This document shows positions 35,711 through 49,800 of a stretch of DNA of 64,000 bases, piece after piece. The stretch is taken from NCBI GenBank assembly GCA_032718565.1, contig JAVGVS010000056.1:1674988-1738987 (forward strand), given 5' to 3'. Source of the DNA: Distichodus sexfasciatus (lineage: Eukaryota; Chordata; Actinopteri; Characiformes; Distichodontidae). Under the pieces are notes generated by a model. The model made no database searches. It was not told where the DNA came from and saw nothing but the letters and a program-made list of their open reading frames with translations. A program made the position numbers and the translations under genes. How positions within the stretch are numbered: the stretch's first letter is position 1; each line of letters opens with the position of its first letter.

Positions 35711-37849
35711 ATGCTGCTCTCACTGGGCATGCTGATGCTGTCTGCCACCCAGATCTACACCATCTTCACAGTTCAGCTCTTTGCCTTCCTCAATCTGTTG
35801 CCTGTGGAAGCGGACATTTCAGCAGTGAGTGACCCTTGTTTATATGTTCTCTTGGAACAAAACAGGTTAAATCCTTGCCTGGAGTTGTTTGGAATTATTA
35901 CAGTTCTAGGTAACGGCCTCTATTTTTGTCTTTCAGTATTCGTTTGACAATAAAACAGAGAGCTTTGATGATCTGCCGGCTCGGTTTGGCTACAGGCTGC
36001 CCAGTGAAGGACTGAAGGTGGGTAGATAAAACTGTATGGCATTTGGATAATTGAATGGTTGCTTATCAGCTAGCTGGAATACAGTTTGTTTGTTTCTAGA
36101 CAGAAAAAAAAATCTTGAAACTTACATTTTTTTTCAGTATTGTTATGATTCTACATCTGGCATTTTTAATGGATCCCATCTATAATCATCTGGGTGATGT
36201 TTTGTTCATTCAGGCTTTTTTTGGCTTGAATCTGTACCATTTGTTTTTTGCAGTGTCTCTTTATAAGAACTGTTGTGGTCTTGTTCTGGTCTATTTTAGA
36301 CTGGTCATGTGCAGACCTCCTGCCTTTTCCCCTCCAGACCAGACAAGGAAAATAAGCATCATTTCCAATGCAATATTAGAGATAACACAATAACTCATTT
36401 TAGAGCCCACTGCCCACTCATCACCTCATTGACCTTTTGCCACTCCTCATTGACCTTAAAAATGGCCAGGAGGTACTGATTTGTCACTTAGGACACTTTT
36501 AAAATGAGATTCCCTTCCCCAAAGCTGATATTCTGCACAATAGGGTTTACAGTCTGTCCAGTCCTCCAGGCTTGCAGAGCCAGCCAACTTTTAGCTTTTT
36601 TTTTTGGCCCAAAAGATATGCCAACAAAATTGTTAAATACTAGGTGCTATTTCAGTTGTATTCCATTGTAAGTATTAATCTGATCTGATTTCATGTTGAG
36701 TGAACCTGCACCGCCTTTATAATCACTTGAGTCATTAGCTTAAGAGGATCCAGCAGCTTGTTTGGAGGGCAGCATTGTGTGAACTAAGGGGTGTTGGTGG
36801 CCTAGTGGTAGGACACTCGCCTTGGGACCCAGAGGTTGTGGGTTTGAATCCGACCTCTGGCGTTACCAACCTTGGGTCCCTGAGCAAGACCCTTAACCCT
36901 AAGTTGCTCTCAGGGGAACTGTCCCTGAAATTAGGAAATGTAAGTCGCTCTGGATAAGAGTGTCTGCTAAATGCTGTAAATGTTAACTTGATTATAAAAG
37001 AGGTGCAATGCAGTTAAATATATTTACTGTTGCTTTTAAACATAGAATATCTGTATTGCTGGTCAGTTTTGGAGATAGTTCAATAGCTGTTCAATAGCTC
37101 TCTAGGAAATGTTAATGCCAACAGAGGGAGCCATTGTAAACCAAGTCATATGGTCCTCATAATTCAGAAAGTGCTCAACTTTACCCGTGTAAAGCCATTT
37201 TTGTAGTTCCTTTTTGTTGAATTGACAAAGTGTTCATAGGCATTTGTTCTTGTAATTAACTTGGCTGTTAAGTTACCTGTTGAATGCATAAAAAATGGTG
37301 TGAGCTTTGTTCTTTAGCTCCCTTCAATACTCTGTAATGGGCTTGTAGTCCAGTAGAGGACACTGTTTATTATCTTCACATTTATAAGCCTTTTAGGTGC
37401 ACAAAGCAGTACAAGCTGAAACTGGGTGGAGATGCATTAAAAAACTGTCCATGACTCATCCCTTAAAACCACAATATATGAATGAGTCTTGTTAAGGATT
37501 TTCATTTTTGGAAGTACTTTGTTTTTTATGTTGCAAACAAAGATGATATAACCTGCTGATGGATATTAAGTGTAATCAACTCACTGAACTTAACTACAAT
37601 TAATTAATGAGTTTTAATGTGAAATAAGTTAAAATCATTGTTGATGCTGTTGTTAGTAATTACCCAGTTTCCGTATTTAATACAGTAATTTTCCTTTTAT
37701 CAACAGGGATTCCTGATTGGGGCGCGGCCTGAAAATGCATGTGAACCCATTGAGCCCCCGCCCTTGAGGGACAACACGACCAACACCTTCATTGTACTGA
37801 TCAAGCGCTTTGACTGCAACTTTGACATCAAGGTAACCTGTACTGCTGT

Positions 37850-37899
<50 letters not shown>

Positions 37900-40800
37900 T
37901 GATGACAGGCAGGGGAAGCTGCACATTGCCTTTCAAAAGCAGAAGGCAGAGAGATGTTGTGCTTCAAAGCAATGATACAAATATGTGTGAAAATATATAA
38001 AAATAAAACTACATCATGACTGCTGCTGTTTTTTATTTCTGCAAAATGCTGCTCTCTGTTCATCCCATGAGATGGATGCTGTATTAAATATAATCAGGAT
38101 TAAAGAAGCTCTGCCCCACAACAATGTTAAATCTAAATCAACTAATGAGGATCAGATACTGTTCTGGAAACAAATCCCAGAATTCATCAGAGAAACTAGG
38201 TGGCTGATGGGTCCAAATGAGGACCATCCTGAACTGTAACGTTAAACCAACAATCTTAGAAAGAGAAAAAGAAGCTCCTTATATTTTTGTAGTATCTAGT
38301 GAAGAGATGTTTGACTCTTTAAAAGGGGAGATCTTGGCTAGTCTTGGGAGCTGCCCAACTTTGTGTGTGTTTGGGTTTGCAAATCAAATTAATTTATTTT
38401 AAATTGCAGATTTATCCTTATCAAGCCTCCACAAGGCCCTTTCACAATTTGCTTTGTTGTTATAATGAGAAGCAGAGAAAATACAAAAAAGTTTCATGAC
38501 TGAACACAAGTTAACGTATGGAACTGGGATTGGCTTCTTTAGGCAGCACTGCCTGTAGGTATAAAAATATACACGTGGTCTGTGACATTACGTAGACTCG
38601 GTGTGTGCAAAGGCACAAAGTGTGCATATCACAGTGCTCCCTGGTCTCTTGTTTCCTTATTTGGTCTTTCTGCATCACAGAGGTTTTCCCTGAGCTGTAT
38701 GAAATCTGACTCTGCCCTACACAAACAGAGAGGATGGTGCTGGAGCCTTAGTCCCTCTTCCTGCCCTGGTTGGTCATGGCCAGTAAAGTGTAAAGTGACC
38801 GTTAGAATTAAGGGGATATTTGGGCTTTTCCTCCTTAATTTGTTCTGTCATGCATGTGTAAAGGTCAAAACCATTTTCTTGATTAGTGCTGTTATTCATA
38901 ACCAAAATGCTGTATCTTGAAATGGTTATAGAAGAGAATGACAGAAGAACGACATGGGGAGAGTTGCTGTGTTTTGCAGAAAAATCAAGTTTCAGATGAA
39001 GTTCACTGCAGGGTCAGTGTGTCTGCTTCATTCATACCATGGCCTCATACATCCTTAAAAGGAGATATGACTTTATTGGAACTGGTAATGGATTAGGAAC
39101 GTTTAGTTCTCACAGCTCTGTACTATGCAATGTATAAACATGTCTGGTAATAAGGCATGATTTGTCCAGTATAAATTAGTATCTAACTAGTAAAGTATGT
39201 TAGAAACACATAACGAATATGTGAGGTTTGATGTCATCATTTAAAGTAACAAATTAATGATTGTAGTTTTGGTTGGTGATTATTAGTGCATGATCGATAA
39301 ATCAGTCTGTCAATAATATTGGCTGATGTGAGCGAACTTCAAACAAATTAGTATTGGCATTCATAATGGCCAATAAACAGCAATTAAAAAGCAATGGAAA
39401 GACGGATTATCATCTCCACTGCTGACAGCAGTTTAATTTTAAGTTATTTTTCAATTGCATTGTCCTGTTATCTGGGTGAGGTACTTTTCTCTTTTTGTTT
39501 GGGGAAAACATCTTTTTAGAAAATAATTATTACAAAAATATTGGCTGATACGAAATTAAATTGGTCAGGCTCTGGTGATCATGCGTAGTAATTACTGAAC
39601 ACTGCACATTTGCTGTGGCGCTGTAGGGGGCAACAGTGGCCAGTTTGCCAACCCTAATGTTGACCCCCTAAATGCGTCACTGACTGCTCATGTCTGAATC
39701 AGCACTGGTGTGAGTTTGAAGCTCTCCTCCACCCAGTGATTTGAAATAACTCTGAGCTGATGCATGAATGTGGCTTTGGTTTTGAATAGAAATGTGTTTT
39801 GTATGTGCTGGGCTGAGTACTGACCCTTGTACCCATGTAGCTACACAGCCACTCCCTCCTGTTTCAGTTGCGCTTATCTAATCTGAACTTTAAAAACCAC
39901 ATCATTCATTCAGTCATGAACCAAGGAGAGCACGAAAACATGTCTGGGATGGTGTTTTAGTTCTTTTAAGCTTGGGGATATAATTTAGTTTTTCTTTTTC
40001 CCTCTTTCTCTCTGCATGGGTTTTCAAAAAAAAAATTTGTGTCATCTGATCTCTCCTTGGGTGTTCTGGAGTGTTTTGTTTGAACTGCATTTGAAAGCGG
40101 TGACTTAAATGGTAAACCTCCTTATTTCCCTGTGCCCTCAGTATCTCAATTAGGGATGCACTGATCCAACTTTTTCAGTTCTGATACCGATACCGATACT
40201 TAGGCTTTGGCTATCAGCTGATCCTGAGTACCGATCCGATGCCAGTTTTTAACCTTTACAGCCCTAAGAGAATTTGGGGCTTTTATTTACCTTTCGTTAT
40301 AAACCTAGCCTATAAAGCCTGTAAGGCTTATTATAGTGTTTGTGTAGACATTAGCAATACATGCTTTATGTTGTTGTGTTCAGAATGTCCTGTACTACTG
40401 AGATTTGTCATAGTTTGATGTGCTGACACAATCTTGAAATTAGTCCATTTCTGATATTTAAAAAAACTGTAGAATTCACTTATTTTTAACGCTTTATGTA
40501 GTATAAAAGTGCTGGCACTGTAGACATGGCTACTAGAAATAATAAGAACAGTGTGTTTTATTTGCTTGCAGAGTTTTTTTTTGTTTGTTTTTTTTTTTTT
40601 TACATAATTTACATATCGGCTCAATGCCACCGATACCCGATCCAGCTATTTGAGTCATTATTGGGCCGATATCCGATCCACGTATCGGATCGGCGCATCC
40701 CTTTTTTCAATCCGATGCACTCAATAGGCTGTTCTGCATTTGATGTAGGAAATAAGGGAAAGTAAAAGAAAGGACAACTTTGAAAATGCATCTTTGTTTT

Positions 40801-43800
40801 GGCCCTGAGACTGTGCAGTAAAAGGTTAAACATTTTTAGTTAAATAGAAATTAAGAGAAAGCAGAAATATATAGAAAAAGGAATATATCCCAAAGGAATC
40901 ACTCGGTTCAGTCACAGTCTTACTCTAGTATCTACGTTTTTAGAGACTAAACACTTCTTTTTACTTAGAAAAAGAAATAATTTGTTGATGAATATGCACT
41001 GCATTGTCAGTCTTTCCTTGTGCACCTTATAAAAAAAGGAAATGACACTGAACAAATGTTGAAAACCATTACAAAATCAGCTGCAAATGGTTCCTGATGA
41101 ATTATCATATTGCATATGTATGATGTAACTTCAGCATGTGGTGTCACATCACACTCACCTCTGCATTAAACCCACTTGTAGTAATATTCCCAAATTCCTA
41201 GTTTTAGTTTTAGTCAGAAACTCTCAAGCTGATTCAGCAGAAGTCCTCCTTGCACCACTGTGTCTATGTACAGACCAATTTTGGTTTGAAAAAATGTTCA
41301 GCTAATCTTAGATCTGCAGGCCACAGTTTATTGTGCATTCTTATTTTTAAACAGAGAGTTTTTAGTAGAAGATTTTCTTAAAAAGAGTCCTTTACCCCCG
41401 AGTGCTTCAGACTAAATTAGCATGATCTACTCTGATTAGGATTTGTTATCCCTTTACTCATATTGTGTGTGTGTGTGTGTGAGAGATAGTGCCATTAATC
41501 TTGGCAAAAAATGATTTATAGATTCTGTGTTGTTGTCTCACTTCTCACCACTCCCCCTTCTTCCTTTAGTTTTCTGCTCTCCTCCTCTCTCTTGTGGAAT
41601 GCCCTGAATGTCCTTATCTCTGCCCATGCAAACATTCCCAAATCCATCAGGGATGGAATTTCTCCCAGATTCCAGCTGCTTTGTGAAGGAAGGCCTGAGG
41701 GTGTAATGGTTCCTCTCGCTTCTATAACCTTGCCCATTTGGATTTGGCAGCTGATAAGGGTATAAATCATGAGTTTCATCACGATACGATATTATATTGA
41801 TTCCATCGATGACAATTCGATGTCTGTCGATATTTAGGTCTGATGTGATACGATTTCGATTCAATACAATTCAGGAGTCAGCTTTGTTTGATGTATGTTT
41901 CCCTTTTGGATTAGTGTTATGGGCTCGTTGCCCATTTAATAAATGTATCGCTGAAGACTGATGTATCTTTACACCCGTAGTAGCTGGACGTTAGTGTGCT
42001 GCGTGGGCATAGCCATGAACCGTGGTCAGGCCTTCATGAAAGTCGACCCACATATGAGTCATTTTTTTGCATGAGCATATTTTTTGCTGTCCGGGACCAA
42101 AAACATGAATACAGATGTTCAATGTTCATGACTGATCTGCATTCCAGACAATGGTCATTTGTGTGTGTGTTGTTATGTGACCTGTGTGGCCGAGGCAGGG
42201 CCTTGGCATGGGGGTGTGAAGAGTGCATATGTGATGCCTGTAAGTCTGAACGGCGCTTCTGTCTCAACACAGGTCCTTAATGCGCAGAAGGCAGGCTACA
42301 AGGCGGCCATTGTTCACAATGTGGACTCTGATGACTTAATCAGCATGGGATCCAATGACCGTAAGTCCCTTTCCACACAGCCTCAAAAACGTGTGGACCG
42401 GGCCATCCCTCGTGTGTTTGTTGTCTTGACAAATGGTGCTTTGATTCTGGGGCATTGGCCTTGCCGATGTCCATATCTGCAGCGCTGTGGTGACGAGGCT
42501 CCTTGTGATTGTAGATGTTACATTTTAACAGTTTACATAGGACTGTGTTCACTCATTAACACATACATATTACAGTTAAAAGTACATTGTAGCCCCGCCT
42601 TATGTACAATAAGAAACTGTGGTCCTGTTGCATGGGACATGTTTTTCTTCAGTCTTGAATAGCCCTTTCTCAGTGGTCAGTAGTTGACCACATACATTTT
42701 TGGCTGGATATTTATGGGCTTGTTGACCATTTCAACCCAGAAAAAATACTGTACTGTGTAAAAACCTGAGCAATGCTATTGTGTCCTAAACACTTGCAGC
42801 ATCACAACACACACTATCCTGTTTGTGACACTGCTGGGTTAATAATGAGCCAAAACCCAAATAACAGCAGCTCAGCTGGCCTCCTGTGGTCAGAAATCAA
42901 CTAGTGGTCAATGGGATAAAGGATGGCTGAGCTTGCAAGAGCACGTTTGGCTATTGTCTGCTGGCAGAATGCAGCTAACTCTGTCTCTGATCAGACACCA
43001 GCCGAGCCTGAATATTCCACTGCAGGACACACACACACACGCTCACACACATTTATATCTTCCACTGACTCTCATAATAACTAAATTAAACTCATATAAA
43101 TTAGGGGTTAACCGATATGCTTTGCTCAGTGTCAATACAGGTTATTACTTAGCAAACAGACTGATATCTGATATATGCCAGCTGTAAAAATAAAAGTTGG
43201 TGTCAACATTTAAAATAATTTACTCCAACACAAAATGTAATGTAAATGCTTTATAGCATATCTTTAAATGAGAACCAAAGTAGTGCATTTTTAAAGGACT
43301 TCATTTCATCAACATGTCAAAAAATGACTAATGGTGCCAACAATAAAAATGTGAAATATCAGCGCTGATAACCAGTCGACCATTAATATGAATATTCCAT
43401 CTAATTCTTAATTTCAACAATTTAGACATATATGTAAAAGTATTTTTCTTCAGAGGGCCAGGCCTCACAATGCCTTAAAGATCTGACAAATCTAAGGTTT
43501 TCCTTAGGGGACAGTCAGGTTCTCATTAGCACATAAAAACCAGCCCAAGCACAGCGATGCAGACACACATTTTGTCATTATTGAGGCTTCTTGGGATTTT
43601 TTTCTTCACCTTTTAAACCTTAAGGATTCAAGTTCTTTTTCTCTAGAAGTGTTAAACATTTGTGTTCGTCAAGTGTTGTTTTTGTGGTTAATTCCAGCAT
43701 TCTGTCTGTCTGTAGTGGATGTTGTGAAGCAGATTGACATCCCATCAGTGTTCATTGGTGAAGATGCTGCCAACTCTCTAAAAGAGGACTACATCTATGA

Positions 43801-46800
43801 GAAAGGGTGAGTGCTTTACATGTTGACGTGTCAAATTCATCCTTTAATGTAACTTTTTCTCCATTTAGATGTTAGAACAGCTTTATTCTGTCTTTTGTAA
43901 AAGGCAAACATTTGAAGAGAAATCTTAATACCATATTATTTTTCCCTAGTAGAAAAAATGTCTTTGAGCTGTCATACTTTTTACCGAAGAGTGAACCTCA
44001 CTGACTGCTTCATCTCCCAGACAAAAGACTCTGAGTGAGAGTAGTATCAGCAAGAGAAACCATTGGCTTTTAGATAAAATGAAATGATGGGTGTATTTCA
44101 CTATTCCCCTGTGCTGATGCAGTATTGTGGATGAAATCTTGACCACATTTCTTGTTTGCTTGTTTACAGAGGCCATGTAGTCGTCATGCCGGACTTCAGC
44201 TTGCCTCTGGAATATTACCTAATCCCGTTTCTCATAATCGTTGGGATCTGCCTTATTCTCATTGTAATTTTCATGGTGAGTAATAATGATTTGAATATTG
44301 GTAAAAGAGTCATTAATAACAGTTTATCTTTTACTTTATATATGGGCGCTTATCATCATCATCATCATCATCATCATCAACTTTTCCTGTTCTGTAGATC
44401 ACAAAGTTTGTCCAGGACAGGCACAGGGCAAGAAGGAGCCGACTGCGTAAGGACCAGCTCAAGAAGCTCCCAATTCACAAATATAAAAAAGGTAAAGACA
44501 CCTTTTACATTGGGTTTCATATCATTATTACTCTCTCTTACATTTTGATGAGTGTGTGGAAGGGAGGAACCCAATCTCTATTAAAACTCCAGAGATGTAA
44601 ATATGACAAAAGTGAACCAAGGTTAACACATTATTGGCTTTGGTGCCAAAGTGCCTCTTTTATATCAGCGCCTTTGATTTTTTTTCTAATACATTTTCTC
44701 CCAGTTCTCTTTGTTCCTTTTGTGTTAATGTTTGCCTGCACCGTTATCTGACTGTGAGCAGCAATGCTCCAAATCAAGTTTTATGTTCATTCAGAATACG
44801 TCTTGGCATTTTCATGGCATTTTTGTCAAACTCCAGCTGTCTTCTCATGACAGCAGCTGCTGCTGAAGTGAGAGTTTGTGATTCAGCATTGCTAAAATTA
44901 ACTGAGCACAGTCAGTTGAGGGAAAGGAATTCAAACCTACTATATCCCATGTGCCATTTCTGTTGTCTTCCCCCCCACACTTTACATATGCAAAGTAGTC
45001 ATTGTGATTTTGTGGACTGGTTGGGTTTTTCCATGTTAACTTGAGCTGCTTGATGCGTGTAGTTAATTGTGTTGCCGTTCTGCCAAGCTTATAAACTGTA
45101 AACCCTGCCTTGTATGAGGGCAGTTCTACTATTTTGTCTGATGTGAGGTCTGAGGGAGAAAAACAGTGTATGTTAAATCTCCAGGTCCTTTGTTGTCCTT
45201 GTGCTTTTTGCCCTCCTGTGGATCTCTCCATGGAGGTTGTTTGTGTGCACTGTCCTGTCTCCTAATGCCAGTCACATGGTGAACAGACTTTAAGGAAAGA
45301 CTTGGCAAGGACAGAGATTATCATCACAGTCTGATCGCAGTACTGTATTTACAAAATAAATGTACCATGTGCCGCTTTTTTGGATTCGTGGATTCTGAAT
45401 GCATTTGAAAGCATCTGGATAGATGTGAGATGAGGAATTGTCAGAATTGCAATTGAGGTTCTTGGAAAATACTTGCGAGACAGTGAAAACAACTTAAAGA
45501 GTGTTTGTAATGTATGTTGGAAATAAAAAAAAAAGTCTTTTTTTTTGCATTAATCTTTAGTCAGATATCTGGTATTGGAGTCCAGCATAAAAATGGTTTC
45601 AAATCAGGGCTCCAACTCTGGGGTTCAATTCTGAGCTTTAATTATTACAACTTTGTATTCATATTCCTGTGTCCTCGTCTTGTCCTTATATTTCTAAAAT
45701 GACCTAAAGGAACTGATGAATGTAGAATTGTATTAGGGTTCATCCTCCTCCATTTCCTTTTCCTCATTAAGTTCAATCTTTATCCAATATACTGCACATA
45801 CTGTATATTAGACACAAGACTCCTCTGTGTTTCTGGGCTAGTAGCACTCGGTGGCAAGCTTATGTAAGTGTCACAAGGCTGTGTTTTCTTTGCAGAATTA
45901 ATATTTTCCAGTGTTTCATGTCCTTCCTATTAAACTATTTACTACAAGTAGTCTTTTAAAAGTTAATATTACACTGCAGGGACACTTCACTTTCCTGGCT
46001 GTGGGAAGTGCAGCCTTTTTGCTATTGGTAGTGTAATTGAGGAGTATAAATATTCTGAAGTTGCTGCATTGCAGAACATTCTTTCTGTAAAAGAGGCCTT
46101 GAACGTCCCAAGCTGGTCTTCCTTGGAATCTCAGGGGCGTTACAGAAATGGCTTCTTGTGAAGCAGAACACATGATTATTCATATTGTAAAAATGTTGTC
46201 AAATCTAGGAACAATATTTCTACAGAACAGATTTTCAGGCAGTTATATAAAATTTTATATGATCTGTGTTATGTGAAATTCTTTGGAATCTACATTATTA
46301 TCTGTGCCATTTTTTTCCTCTTGAGTGGGTGAGTGCGAAATGCTCATCACTGTACATCACAAAGGAAGACGGGGTGAAGGTATTAAGAGTGAGGTTACGT
46401 TTTGCCTTCTCAATCATATGTAGCCTCGCCCGAGAACAGATGAGCGGCATATAATGCGCTCATGAAAATCCTTAAGTACTTAATTGCCTTTTGTCTGGTC
46501 ATTAATTAGTTAAGTGTCTTTTAATCAGCTTAGCGGGAAATCTAAATGTGTAACCCAAAGACTGTTTGGGCTCATTCTTATAAACGCTGGGGATGCGGCG
46601 AGAGCATTGTACGTAACAGAGCAGATCCCAGTAAAGGGGATGGGGTGATAAAGTCAAGTTGAGAAGTGAAAATGAACTTGAAACGGTCTGTTTTTTTGTG
46701 GGCTGAAAATATAATATTGCAGTGGCAGTTTTTTGCATTTATTGCAATTCTGGATTAGCTATGGATACAAGATCAGGGTGTCTGCGGGGTTTTAAAAAGT

Positions 46801-49800
46801 ATTAACAGGTGATAAATCAAAATTGCCAAATTTAAGGCCATTAAAAGTGTTAAATTTGGTTTTAGAGGTATTATTTTTTCAGACTATGAGTGAAATTCTA
46901 TCTGCTAAAGGTTTATGGCGTCACATCAATGCCAAAACTAGAGCGCGCAAAATCGCGGGCGTAAATTTCAAAGTCGCGCACGCAAATGTGAAACTCGAGA
47001 GCACAAAATTAAGAATTGAGTGCGCGGTTGTGATAATATTGCGCGCGAACTTTATTTTTCTTCTCGCGAATGTCTTTTTTTTTTCCTCTCGATGTGTTAA
47101 ATGTCCTTTTTTTTTAAGAGATTACCGAAGAGCAGGTTTTTTTGCTCGAGTGAGATATTTGCGCGCACGGTTTGAAAGTGGGTAGGTTTTGGCAGTTTGG
47201 GGGCGGGGTTTTGGCAGCTTCTGCCTGCGAATCCTATTGGCCGATGGCTCTTGGTCTTGTGATTGACTTGTGCATCTGTGTTTATGTTCAATTGGGGACA
47301 GACAAGTGGGCAAGGGGAGCCATTGATTGCATGCTTATTAAACATGTAAGACCTAACTATTAAATTGTTATTATTATTACACGGTTGATAAACTATAATT
47401 TGCGTTTAATCTACCTGTCGCCGTTCCTCTTTCTACATCATCTTTGGTTTTTCTGTAAAAACTTGTCTGTAGTGTGCAGTCAATCACAAGACCAGGAGCC
47501 ATCGGCCAATAGGATTCGCAGGCAGAAGCTGCATGTGGCAAGGATAAGACTGCTTACATCATTTGATTCGGCATTGCGCCACATTTTAAGAAATGACTTA
47601 TAAATAGTGTCAATGATGCGGGTCAATATGTACTGTGCTGTGTCTTCTCATTTATGTATATTGGGCCCTGAGGCTCTAATCTTAGATAGTGTAAAAGGAG
47701 CCGCAGCTGGTCTCAGATCAGAGTGAAAGGCCTCAGTATGTAGCCTCTGCTGCTTGTGTGTAGGAGGGATTTGAGCAGAATTCTGATTCTGCAGTGGTGC
47801 TGGCCTGTAAGGCATTTGTTTTAAGAAGTGTCAAGTTGACCTTATTAGGGTGGGACTAAGGGTTATGGTTAGGATAACCCAAGGGCTAGCGTTAAGGTAA
47901 GGACAACTTGACGCTAAAAAAAAAAGGCCGCTGCTTGATGTTGTGTTGGTAGTAAAAAATATTGTGGAGGTAGTAAAATCGATTCCTGCATAAACCCTGA
48001 AGATTGCAATCATAAATGGAAGTGGGTGGTGTTTATTGATGAATAAAGCTGAATATAGTTAAATTAGTTTCTAATTAAACAGATTTTATCAAGCTGTCTA
48101 TTTAGCACATACTCTTATCCAGAGCGACTTTCATTTCCTAATTACAGGGACGTTCTAACCTGAGCACTCTGGGCCGAATAGGCTTTTGCTTAAGGTCCTA
48201 ATGGAGATAGTTCCAGCAGTAGGATAGACCTGGATTTGAACTTACAACCTCAGTCTGTAGACCTGCCGTCAAATACATCTGCTGTATTTTGCTGTAAACC
48301 AAAGCTCCTGTGATCACATCCTTATTTTTCCACTCCGAACAAAAAGTTTGCTTTATGGCACACTTGCACAGAGAATTCACAGTAGGTTCATTACATCCGT
48401 ACTGTATTGGATAAATTAATGTCCAGGTGGAGCTATAGTTGCTGCAGCTGGCTGCATGTGTAAACCCTCCTCTTCCTCCTCCTCTTTTTCTCGGCTGCAT
48501 CAGGATTCGTCCGTGGAGCGAAATGTCAGTCAGCAGCGTTTGGAAGAGTTGCTCTAGATCCTTTATCCATATAAGGTCACACGTAGCCCTGGCATTCTTG
48601 CTCCCGAGGAAACATGTTCGTTTATAACTTGCATAAACACTGGCTGACATCAGAGCACCTCCTCCACCGAAGGAAGGGACCAGGAAAAGGCCGTGGAATG
48701 TGGAGGGAGTGTGGCCTGAATTCTTTCACTTTTAGACACAACAGCGTTTTTTTTTTTCCACCATGCAGCAAGCGGCAGGCCTTCAAAAGGAAATGCAGCC
48801 CGGCTCCTCTGGCAGCCAGCACTGATGTTACATAGACAGGGCGAGATGATGAACGCTTGTTAAAAGCTGCTGCGTAGGTAAATTCTGTATTAGCGCATTT
48901 TGTTGAAATATTTAAGACACAACATGGCTGCTGCTGCTCAGCGCATCATACTAATTGAAAAAGAACTGAACGCAAACCTTGTTTTCTGAACAGCTGAACT
49001 GAAAGCAGAAAGTGAACTAAACTACATCATAACTAAAGTGGAAGGGGTGCTGGGTCACGGCTGGTGGAAGCTACAGCTCTCTTTGCAAAGATACAGTGAA
49101 AATCATTAGATGAATTTTAAGTTTCATCTTGAAATGTTCTTTGAGAAAAGAGGCCCAACGTTAGCAGGAAACTAGAGAAAAGATTTCAAAACACTCTCTG
49201 AAGTTAAAAAGTGCATAGATAATGTTAATATCCAAGTAAAAAAAATGTGGTGTTTGTTGAATTGATTTTTTCGAGACATTAAGGTGAACTCTTGTATTTT
49301 CAGTTTTTGTAATGTTTCTTATGAAACATTGATATTTTGAGTGTACGGCGCAGCCTTATGATGTGTGGATAGAAACAAAAAACACAATTCAGAAGAGGAA
49401 ACTGAGAGAATAACCTGGAATGAAGGTTTAAGATGCAATTAGAGCATCTGGTTATATTTGAAGTGTGTTCTACAAATATTAGAGAGAGGTCTATGCTTAG
49501 TGTACATGATTACAAAAATAATTTTCTGGTCCCATTTTTTTTTTTTAAGTACTGATTTGTATTTCAATTTACATACTGCGTTTGGCCTTCGTGTCTGTTT
49601 GGCCATTATATGACTGCATTCTGTCAACCTATTTCTGACCTTTGATTATGCAAACATGTGGACACCATCCCTATAGATGGTGTCAGTGCTTTTCATACAA
49701 ACTTTGTATATGGAGTAGTCTGGGTGCTCAGGCAGAACCTCATGTTACGTCACTGCAAATCCCTTTGACGTTAGCATGAAACTATGCGAAATGACATTAA

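Noticed and set aside
36798..36851. tRNA gene (A and B boxes)
   Set aside because: Part of a SINE; no cloverleaf or anticodon arm could be drawn.
44353..44381. Polyhistidine coding segment
   Set aside because: A (CAT)n run in an intron, just before the exon acceptor at 44397.
48567..48576. Perfect CArG box in rnf13 intron 8, with a TEAD motif and E-box nearby
   Set aside because: About five single CArG matches are expected by chance at this base composition; others occur at 32893 and 39053. Not enough without conservation.
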